A DNA stretch of 17,796 nucleotides. Origin: Candidatus Saccharimonadia bacterium (GTDB taxonomy: Bacteria; Patescibacteriota; Saccharimonadia; Saccharimonadales; Saccharimonadaceae). This document shows, piece after piece, positions 13,001 through 17,796 of the stretch; the first letter of the stretch is position 1; each line of letters begins with the position of its first letter. The DNA is taken from assembly GCA_023257755.1 (NCBI GenBank), contig JALRBM010000046.1, positions 1 to 17,796 on the forward strand, given 5' to 3'. The translations under genes were made by a program, and so were the position numbers. The notes beneath the pieces were generated by a model that saw nothing but the letters and a program-made list of their open reading frames with translations, made no database searches and was not told the origin of the DNA.

Positions 13001-13271
13001 CCGCTTCAAACATGTTAACGCCGAGCATGCTGGCAAGCCCCAGCAAGACTATTTGCACATCGGCCAGCTCTTCACGCACATTTGTTTGCTGTGTGTTATC
13101 TGCAAACTTCAGACCTGCAACCTTACGGGTAGCTTTAGCTAGTTCGCCCGCTTCCTCGAGAAGCATGACGAGCTTTTTACTGGGATCAGTTGTGTAAAAG
13201 CCACGCTGTTTGTTCATTTCCCAAATATATTCTTGTAGTTTCTGTAGTGAGTCATCGGTAGGCATATCCAT
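12957..13271 (-). CDS. MazG-like nucleotide pyrophosphohydrolase
   Basis: The 104-aa protein is a single MazG-type helical domain. The metal-binding signature is clear: LLEEAGELAKA (E39, E40, E43) in one helix and REELADVQIVLL (E67, E68, D71) in the next, giving the E-x-x-E plus E-x-x-D arrangement that holds Mg2+ for hydrolysing NTPs to NMP and pyrophosphate. Small stand-alone members often clear non-canonical or excess dNTPs. Which nucleotide is used cannot be read. The ATG at 13271 has no clear Shine-Dalgarno. TAAGAT lies 6 nt upstream on the minus strand, suggesting a leaderless message. It is divergent from a UDG-like gene only 29 bp away, a sensible pairing for keeping damaged bases out of DNA. 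Confidence 0.9.
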   Translation of the reverse strand: MDMPTDDSLQKLQEYIWEMNKQRGFYTTDPSKKLVMLLEEAGELAKATRKVAGLKFADNTQQTNVREELADVQIVLLGLASMLGVNMFEAVKEKEEKNRQREWK

Positions 13272-13300
13272 ATATTCATCTTACCTGTTAGCATAGGATT

Positions 13301-13981
13301 ATGCCATTACTCCAAATTCCTGAGATAAGTCAACGCGTTGCGGAAATTAGCCAACAATATTATGGAGATCATACGCTTGATGCGATTTCTGGGGCGGGAA
13401 AAATTGAGCGGCCAAAGTTAGCCCTTATTTTTATTAATCCTACGCACCGTAATATCTCCACGAATCCAGATTGGAATGGCCTAAAGGCACCGTGGATTGG
13501 CTGTGCTAATATTTGGCAGTTATTTGCGGATGCAGGCCTAATTGGGAAAGCGATGAATCAAGCAATTCAGGATGCTAGAACAAATTGGTCAGAACAGTTT
13601 GCGGTGGATGTTTATAGTCATGTTGCAGATCAAGGGTTATATATTACGAATATTGTGAAGTGGGCGGGATTGGATGCAAAGTTACCAGAGTTCGAGAAGA
13701 TAAGGCTATACGCCCCGCTATTACTAGAAGAATTAAGAATGGCGCGGCCGAAGCGCATTATTGCGTTTGGTCAGTTAACGTTCGACGGCGTGCTTCGCGA
13801 GTTAGGAGTAAAGCCCCCAGAAACATTTGGCGCGCTGAACGAGTTGACGTTACAAACGAACAGCGTTCACATCATCCAGACAGAGCTTGGAGAAATTGTT
13901 CCCTGCTACTTCCCGGTTGGACAGGGTATTAAGAATAGAGCAAAAGCCGTTGAAATACTGCACATCACACAAAACTTATAA
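13301..13981 (+). CDS. Uracil-DNA-glycosylase-superfamily protein
   Basis: The 226-aa protein follows the UDG-fold layout: a first strand LALIFINPTHRNIS (residues 40-53) in the place of motif 1 (G-x-N-P in the MUG/TDG branch), WIGCANIWQLF, then YITNIVKW (114-121) in the place of the conserved N-x-x-K-x strand, and RPKRIIAFGQLTFDGVL (149-165), the typical third strand. The usual HPS motif near the C-terminus is replaced by CYFPVGQG, so this is a divergent branch and substrate specificity is uncertain. The ATG at 13301 has no Shine-Dalgarno; TAGCAT ends 6 nt before it. It is divergent from the MazG-like gene. Confidence 0.75.
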   Translation: MPLLQIPEISQRVAEISQQYYGDHTLDAISGAGKIERPKLALIFINPTHRNISTNPDWNGLKAPWIGCANIWQLFADAGLIGKAMNQAIQDARTNWSEQFAVDVYSHVADQGLYITNIVKWAGLDAKLPEFEKIRLYAPLLLEELRMARPKRIIAFGQLTFDGVLRELGVKPPETFGALNELTLQTNSVHIIQTELGEIVPCYFPVGQGIKNRAKAVEILHITQNL

Positions 13982-14004
13982 TCTTATAAAATAAATACAG
14001 ATTA

Positions 14005-14034
14005 TTGACAAGTAATGGAAGCGTCTGCTATACT
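14005..14034 (+). promoter_or_regulatory. Strong extended -10 promoter of a short RNA
   Basis: A consensus TTGACA (14005-14010) and TATACT (14029-14034) stand 18 bp apart, with TG one base before the -10 (extended -10). It is the best promoter in the window, yet points away from any plus-strand gene and into the 3' end of the NYN gene. Confidence 0.8.
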
Positions 14035-14040
14035 ACTAAT

Positions 14041-14095
14041 ATCACCATGACCGGATAGGCCTAAGGTTTCGACCGACCGCCGATGCCGGTCTTTT
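14041..14095 (+). ncRNA. Candidate short structured RNA
   Basis: From the expected start near 14041 about 55 nt can fold as three nested helices. The outer is GACCGG (14049-14054) with CCGGTC (14086-14091), the middle is GGC (58-60) with GCC (79-81) of that line, and the inner is GGU closed by a UUCG tetraloop with ACC (14065-14074). TTTT (14092-14095) follows, as in an intrinsic terminator. A small RNA, an antisense RNA to the NYN mRNA end or an aborted riboswitch leader are all possible. It does not match a class I can name. Confidence 0.4.
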
Positions 14096-14585
14096 GATAT
14101 TCTACTGACTTTTTAAGTTGACTCATATGAATTATGTATGGTGAAAACGGTTTGAGTAGCTTCGAGTATTTGTGATTTGGCGTTAACACGTGCATTAGCT
14201 TGCCCTTATCATCAAGAAACTCTAGCAAGCAGGCAAAATCCCCGTCGCCGCTTACGATAATTGCCTTATCGTAGTTAGGAAATTCAATAGCAGCTGCGTG
14301 CAATATAAGCTCAGCATCCATGTTACCCTTAACCGTCTTTTTGCCATTCTCAAAATACTGGACTGTCGGCTTGAACACCAGAATAAAGCCAGCGGCCTGC
14401 AATTCAGTGTAGAGTTTCTGGTTATTACCGACCAAGCCAATAAACATAAAAGCGCGTTCGACATTATATTTGTTTTTGGGATAAAGACGGAACTTCTTGT
14501 AGTCGATGCGCCAACCAGTTGAGCGAACGCCTAAGTTTAAGTTCTGACTATCTATAAATGCGTAAGATTGAGGCTGTGTGCTCAT
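14061..14585 (-). CDS. NYN-domain (LabA-like) putative ribonuclease
   Basis: The 174-aa protein is a PIN-like NYN domain throughout: AFIDSQNLNLG (residues 9-19; D12, N15), KGNMDAELILHA (87-98; D90) and IIVSGDGDFACLLEF (109-123; D114, D116) supply the acidic metal-binding cluster expected of NYN/LabA-type nucleases. Family members are thought to act on RNA. The ATG at 14585, with AGGG upstream, is preferred to the longer frame starting at 14609. A strong plus-strand promoter reads into its 3' end, so antisense interference is possible. Its neighbours are an UDG-like gene and a tRNA. Confidence 0.9.
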   Translation of the reverse strand: MSTQPQSYAFIDSQNLNLGVRSTGWRIDYKKFRLYPKNKYNVERAFMFIGLVGNNQKLYTELQAAGFILVFKPTVQYFENGKKTVKGNMDAELILHAAAIEFPNYDKAIIVSGDGDFACLLEFLDDKGKLMHVLTPNHKYSKLLKPFSPYIIHMSQLKKSVEYQKTGIGGRSKP

Positions 14586-14778
14586 GACCCTGCACCCTCT
14601 GTAGACCATCTAAAAGCGGATAGGGATAAAGAATACGCCCAGGGACGTTGGGTATGGTTGATACCAACTGCGATGAATCTTGTTGAGGTTTCGAGGTCTC
14701 ATTTGCCGGAGTGGGGACTGCCTTTTGCGTTTCTTTTGTTGTTGACGTTTTAGGACTAGTGTCAATAAAGCAAATCAA
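14548..14778 (-). other. Open frame upstream of the NYN gene, doubtful
   Basis: The spacer between the NYN gene and the tRNA terminator contains a minus-strand frame with only a TTG start and a Ser/Thr/Pro/Gln-rich composition, followed by VPGRILYPYPLLDG. It overlaps the NYN start by 38 nt. It could be a linker fragment of a lost gene; no RBS and no family are seen. Confidence 0.2.
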
Positions 14779-14785
14779 AGAGAAA

Positions 14786-14797
14786 AGGGATTCGAAC
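14786..14797 (-). repeat. tRNA T-arm relic
   Basis: AGGGATTCGAAC is identical to 14864-14875 in the T arm of the tRNA-Gln. It lies just past that tRNA's terminator, and the rest of a tRNA is missing. Confidence 0.5.
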
Positions 14798-14810
14798 TTT
14801 TTTGCTGCAA

Positions 14811-14840
14811 AAAAGACTACAGTTCAATCTGTAGTCTTTT
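14811..14840 (-). terminator. Intrinsic terminator of tRNA-Gln
   Basis: AAAAGACTACAG (14811-14822) and CTGTAGTCTTTT (14829-14840) form a perfect 12-bp stem with a 6-nt loop. On the minus strand it is followed by a run of Ts, 11 nt after the tRNA 3' end. Confidence 0.85.
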
Positions 14841-14851
14841 CAATAATCTCA

Positions 14852-14926
14852 TGGCTGGGGTGGAGGGATTCGAACCCCCGAATGCATGGACCAAAACCAT
14901 GTGCCTTACCACTTGGCGACACCCCA
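14852..14926 (-). tRNA. tRNA-Gln (anticodon TTG)
   Basis: The 75-nt gene on minus has acceptor stem TGGGGTG/CACCCCA, discriminator G and an encoded CCA. The anticodon stem CATGG/CCATG encloses loop TTTTGGT with anticodon TTG, and the T arm contains GGTTCGAATCC. It is followed by a hairpin terminator. A long plus-strand frame over this gene is spurious. Confidence 0.95.
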
Positions 14927-14936
14927 AAACTCCATT

Positions 14937-14965
14937 AGTGTACCAAAAAAAAGGTGTTTTTGCCA
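14937..14965 (-). promoter_or_regulatory. tRNA-Gln promoter
   Basis: On minus TGGCAA (14965-14960), a 17-bp spacer containing an 8-T run and TACACT (14942-14937) end 10 nt before the mature tRNA 5' end. The -35 is weak. Confidence 0.45.
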
Positions 14966-15054
14966 GACAGAGGCAGCACGGTGGCTCTGATTCCCTACTT
15001 ACAGCTAAAAATCAGAATTGGTCGGTATACTTATACTTTGTAAGGAGAAATACT

Positions 15055-15333
15055 ATGCACTGCCCAGTCGACAATGCCACATTACTTATCACTGAACGCT
15101 CGGGGATCGAGATTGACTACTGCCCTGATTGCCGAGGCGTCTGGTTGGACCGAGGAGAGCTCGATAAGCTTGTCCAAAGTTCTGAATCTCATAGCTACGA
15201 ACGTCGAGACACACGACGCTATGAAGATGACGATGATCATCATAGGCGGCCGCACTATGACAGCGAGCACCGCGGCGACCATCACAAAAAACACAAGAAA
15301 GAATCGTTCCTAGGAGACATCTTCGACTTTTAG
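15055..15333 (+). CDS. zf-TFIIB-type zinc-ribbon protein with acidic/His-rich tail
   Basis: The 92-aa protein starts with a TFIIB-like zinc ribbon: HCPVDNATL (C3, D6) and IDYCPDCRGVWLDRGELDKLV (C23, C26 and the GVWLDRGEL signature). The second residue of the first knuckle is Asp instead of Cys, a variant I have seen often in this family. A low-complexity tail follows, rich in Asp, His, Arg and Lys (residues 50-84), ending in FLGDIFDF. The tail could bind metal or nucleic acid, but no function is established. The ATG at 15055 has AAGGAG 8-13 nt upstream; the longer frame upstream reads through the tRNA and is false. Its stop TAG overlaps the stop of the convergent ATPase gene. Confidence 0.9.
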   Translation: MHCPVDNATLLITERSGIEIDYCPDCRGVWLDRGELDKLVQSSESHSYERRDTRRYEDDDDHHRRPHYDSEHRGDHHKKHKKESFLGDIFDF

Positions 15334-17723
15334 CGCTTTTTTACGAGAAGCTTATGAAGTTCAACGGCGATAACGGGAGTGATAAAACCGATCACTCCCG
15401 TTATTAATAGATCGGTTATAGCCACAGGGACAATGTGGAGCAGGCCGCCAAGCGGGCTAAAGAGAACAAGCAGCTGGAGGCCAACCGCAACGGCGAGTCC
15501 CCAGAAGAATTTGCCGTTGATAACTTTCAGGCGTTTAAATACCGACTCGTGCTCGCTGCGGGCGCAGAATGCGTTTGCCCACTGCATCACAACCAGAGTG
15601 CTAAAGGCAATAGTCTGGGCATAAAGGTGCCCGTGGATGGATTGGTAATAAGCATAGGTGCCGATAACAACCGCTGCCATGATGATTGCAACCAGTGCGA
15701 TTCGCGTAATAATAAATGATTCCAAGATGGGGGCGGACGTTTTGCGTGGCCTTTGCCTCATGGCCGAGGCTTCACCCGGCTCAAGTCCGAGAGGGATAAC
15801 GAGGGCGGTGTCCGTGACAAGATTGACCCATAGAATTTGCACCGGAAGGAGCGGCAGCGGCAGGCCGATCAAGAGCGATCCCACCATAGCAAGGACTTCC
15901 CCGCTGCTGGTTGTAAGCAGATAGTAGAGCATGCGACGAATATTAGCGATAATAGCGCGGCCTTCGCGGATGGCATCGATAATGCTTTTAAAGTTATCGT
16001 CGAGCAGTATCATGTCACCTGCATCCCTGGCTATACCCGCGCCGCTTCCCATTGCGATGCCGACGTGGGCACCTGTCAGCGCCGGAACATCGTTGACGCC
16101 ATCGCCAGTCATGGCAGTGATGTGATGTTTTTTCAAAAGGCTTAAAAGTCGGTATTTTCTTTCGGGAGTCACGCGCGAAAAAACGCGGATATGCTCGATG
16201 ACTTTTTCTAGTTCCTCGTCGGACATGACGGTCATTTTGCGGCTGTCAAAGACTTCATCGCGGTGTAATACCATCCCTAGCTGCTTGGCAATGTGGAACG
16301 CCGTTTCGTAATGGTCGCCGGTGATCATGCGGACACTGACGCCTGCGGTTGTCGCTGCTTGAATCGCTCGGCGTGCTTCGGGTCGCAGCGTGTCTGCGAC
16401 CCCGACGAATCCGACAAACTCCAGTCGGTCGGATAGTTTTGCCAGCGACCGGATAGGCTTTTTCATGGTCAGGCGAGCGAGCGCAATGACCCGATACCCG
16501 TTTGACGAGAGTTTGTGGAGCTGGGCGGTGGCTTCCTCTCGCTCGTTTTCGCTGAGGCTGCTATGTGCCAAGATGACCTCGGGCGCGCCTTTAACGGCAA
16601 GTTCGTATTCGGCGCCTTTATGCCATAAATTACCACTCATGGAGATTGCGTGGTCAAAAGGGAAAGATGCCATAGGCTGGTGTTTTGAAACGGTGATCGT
16701 TCCCCGGCGTGCATATTCGTCGAGGGCAATATCAAGCGGATCATAGAGGTCTTTCTCCTGACGATTGATGGAGTGATGGATGATCTGTGCAAAGTGATCG
16801 GAGTCTTCGGGCTGCCAGGACGCGGCAACGGATAGCTTGTTTTTAGTGAGTGTCCCTGTCTTGTCAGTGGCAATGGTGGTAAGCGCGCCAAGTGTTTCAA
16901 TCGCCCGCATATTGCGCATAAGCGCTTTTTTTGCTGCCATGCGGCGCATGCCGAGGACCAGGATGACCGAGATAGCCACGGGCAATCCTTCAGGAACGGC
17001 GCTGACTGCCAGGGCAATAACGAACCGCAGACTCTCGCCGACGTCCATCCCTCTTAACACTGCCAGTGTGAAGGCGACAACGCCTACGGCTGCGGCGACG
17101 ATAATTATCTGTGAAATGAGCTTGTCGATTTTTCGTTGCACCGGACCCTGGATATCCGGCTGGGAAATAAGAAGTGCCATCCTACCAAATTCGGTGGCAT
17201 TACCCGTCGCGACGACAACGGCACTGGCTTCTCCAGCGACGACAAACGATCCCTGAAAAAGCATGTTCGTTTGTTCATACGCCTCCTTTCCTTTTGCCAG
17301 GGCTGCGGACTGTTTTTCAACGGGCTGTGACTCGCCGGTTAGTTGCGATTCGTCAACTTTTAGGCCCTTCACGTCAAGGAGGCGGGCGTCGGCCGGAATT
17401 TTATCGCCTTCGCGTACTAAGATGATATCGCCGGGAACGAGCGTGCTGGCATCGAGCGCGGACTGCTTATTCCCACGAAGCACGATGACGCTGTGGCGGT
17501 TTCGTTTGTGAAGGGCCCACAGAATTCGTTCGGTTGAAAACTTCTGGATGTAATAAATGATTGCACTGACGGCCATGATGGCGAGTATGATGGCCGCGTC
17601 TATTGATGAGCCCTGGAAAAAGCTGATAACCGCTGCAACGAGCAATACGGCCATAAAAATGTTTGCAAAGGGATCAAGCAGGGCGCGCCATAACGGCTCT
17701 TTTCGAACCGTCACAACAGTCAC
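15330..17723 (-). CDS. P2-type (Ca2+-ATPase-like) cation pump, N-terminus incomplete
   Basis: The 797 codons hold all core P-type ATPase motifs: LTGES (residues 128-132, actuator domain), PEGLP (244-248, helix 4), DKTGTLT (287-293, phosphorylated D287), KGAPE (378-382, nucleotide binding) and TGDGVND (539-545). Helix 6 has NLVTD (634-638), as in SERCA-type Ca2+ pumps. Helix 5 reads SSGEV (606-610), keeping the Glu but with Ser for the usual Asn, so Ca2+ is likely but not certain. Bacterial relatives are about 850-900 aa and begin with a Cation_ATPase_N domain (GLS-x-x-EA-x-x-RL). That domain is absent. The start given is a GTG without a usable RBS, preceded by an in-frame TAG. The real start is probably upstream, beyond a frameshift or the window edge. 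Confidence 0.9.
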   Translation of the reverse strand: MTVVTVRKEPLWRALLDPFANIFMAVLLVAAVISFFQGSSIDAAIILAIMAVSAIIYYIQKFSTERILWALHKRNRHSVIVLRGNKQSALDASTLVPGDIILVREGDKIPADARLLDVKGLKVDESQLTGESQPVEKQSAALAKGKEAYEQTNMLFQGSFVVAGEASAVVVATGNATEFGRMALLISQPDIQGPVQRKIDKLISQIIIVAAAVGVVAFTLAVLRGMDVGESLRFVIALAVSAVPEGLPVAISVILVLGMRRMAAKKALMRNMRAIETLGALTTIATDKTGTLTKNKLSVAASWQPEDSDHFAQIIHHSINRQEKDLYDPLDIALDEYARRGTITVSKHQPMASFPFDHAISMSGNLWHKGAEYELAVKGAPEVILAHSSLSENEREEATAQLHKLSSNGYRVIALARLTMKKPIRSLAKLSDRLEFVGFVGVADTLRPEARRAIQAATTAGVSVRMITGDHYETAFHIAKQLGMVLHRDEVFDSRKMTVMSDEELEKVIEHIRVFSRVTPERKYRLLSLLKKHHITAMTGDGVNDVPALTGAHVGIAMGSGAGIARDAGDMILLDDNFKSIIDAIREGRAIIANIRRMLYYLLTTSSGEVLAMVGSLLIGLPLPLLPVQILWVNLVTDTALVIPLGLEPGEASAMRQRPRKTSAPILESFIITRIALVAIIMAAVVIGTYAYYQSIHGHLYAQTIAFSTLVVMQWANAFCARSEHESVFKRLKVINGKFFWGLAVAVGLQLLVLFSPLGGLLHIVPVAITDLLITGVIGFITPVIAVELHKLLVKKR
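15370..15404. repeat. Perfect 14-bp inverted repeat in the ATPase 3' coding end
   Basis: ATAACGGGAGTGAT (15370-15383), loop AAAACCG and ATCACTCCCGTTAT (15391-15404) pair perfectly inside the codons for the last transmembrane helix. It lies 37 bp past the convergent zinc-ribbon gene's stop. No T-run follows, so terminator function is uncertain. Confidence 0.75.
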
Positions 17724-17796
17724 CCCCTATACGCGCCCCATCCAAGCTTGGGGGGGTAATCCGCCCGAGCGCTATCAGAACTGTTGTGGTCACGAT
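17724..17796 (-). other. Upstream edge with homopolymer runs
   Basis: The final 73 bp contain five Cs (17723-17727) and seven Gs (17750-17756). One minus frame is open from the window edge down to 17724 and would join the ATPase frame if one base were added to the first run. The missing N-terminal domain may begin here. Confidence 0.4.

Noticed and set aside
14041..14095. Known riboswitch (ykkC/guanidine or fluoride type)
   Set aside because: A few short stretches look similar but the conserved cores are not present and no regulated plus-strand gene follows.
14851..15054. A long plus-strand frame upstream of the zinc-ribbon ATG with a MAGVEGFEPP start
   Set aside because: It is the well-known false translation of the antisense of a tRNA 3' half; the tRNA-Gln is intact and the RBS sits at 15042-15047.

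Overview
The window reads as a chromosomal accessory region of a small-genome bacterium using the standard code (TGA acts only as a stop). The best guess is a Candidate Phyla Radiation organism such as Candidatus Saccharibacteria. The clues are the short zf-TFIIB-type zinc-ribbon protein with a CPxD first half-site, the PQ-loop-like membrane protein, tight or overlapping gene ends, and several genes whose -10 box lies 6-9 nt before the ATG with no Shine-Dalgarno (leaderless type). This assignment is inference from gene style, not from a marker gene.

Region 1 (1-3419) looks like a metal-regulated unit. A Fur-family regulator is divergent from an operon encoding a CooC-like P-loop ATPase, a group IV PLP decarboxylase (frameshifted here) and a cysteine-synthase-like PLP enzyme cut by the window edge. 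Between them, one TTGCAA hexamer serves as -35 for both divergent promoters and lies inside a perfect inverted repeat, TATTGCAA-N5-TTGCAATA. This matches the nickel-regulator (Nur) box as I recall it from Streptomyces. Region 2 (3478-7392) holds a membrane protein, a decayed VOC gene, a RibD/DHFR-like reductase, a cupredoxin that has lost two copper ligands, a TetR regulator with a twin operator, and an MFS transporter.

Region 3 (7422-11162) contains a gene remnant, a DHA3-type MFS exporter preceded by a 10-codon leader ORF, a decayed membrane-protein gene, a VOC protein and an AlkD-like DNA glycosylase with a strong hairpin in its 5' coding region. It ends in about 780 bp of gene debris that includes a PIN-toxin (VapC-like) fragment. 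Region 4 (11163-12833) has a tandem-duplicated DUF6506-like protein divergent from a MarR regulator with a perfect 21-bp operator, and a coupled four-helix membrane protein.

Region 5 (12835-14926) lies between two related copies of a 'tRNA 3' end plus hairpin' sequence. One belongs to an intact tRNA-Gln(TTG) and the other is a relic. Inside are a MazG-like pyrophosphohydrolase, a UDG-superfamily protein, a near-consensus promoter driving an unassigned short structured RNA, and a NYN/LabA-type nuclease. Region 6 (15055-17796) holds the zinc-ribbon protein and, convergent and overlapping by stop codons, a P2-type Ca2+-ATPase-like pump whose N-terminus is missing or frameshifted at the window edge. 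I see no CRISPR array, rRNA, transposase, integrase or replication origin.
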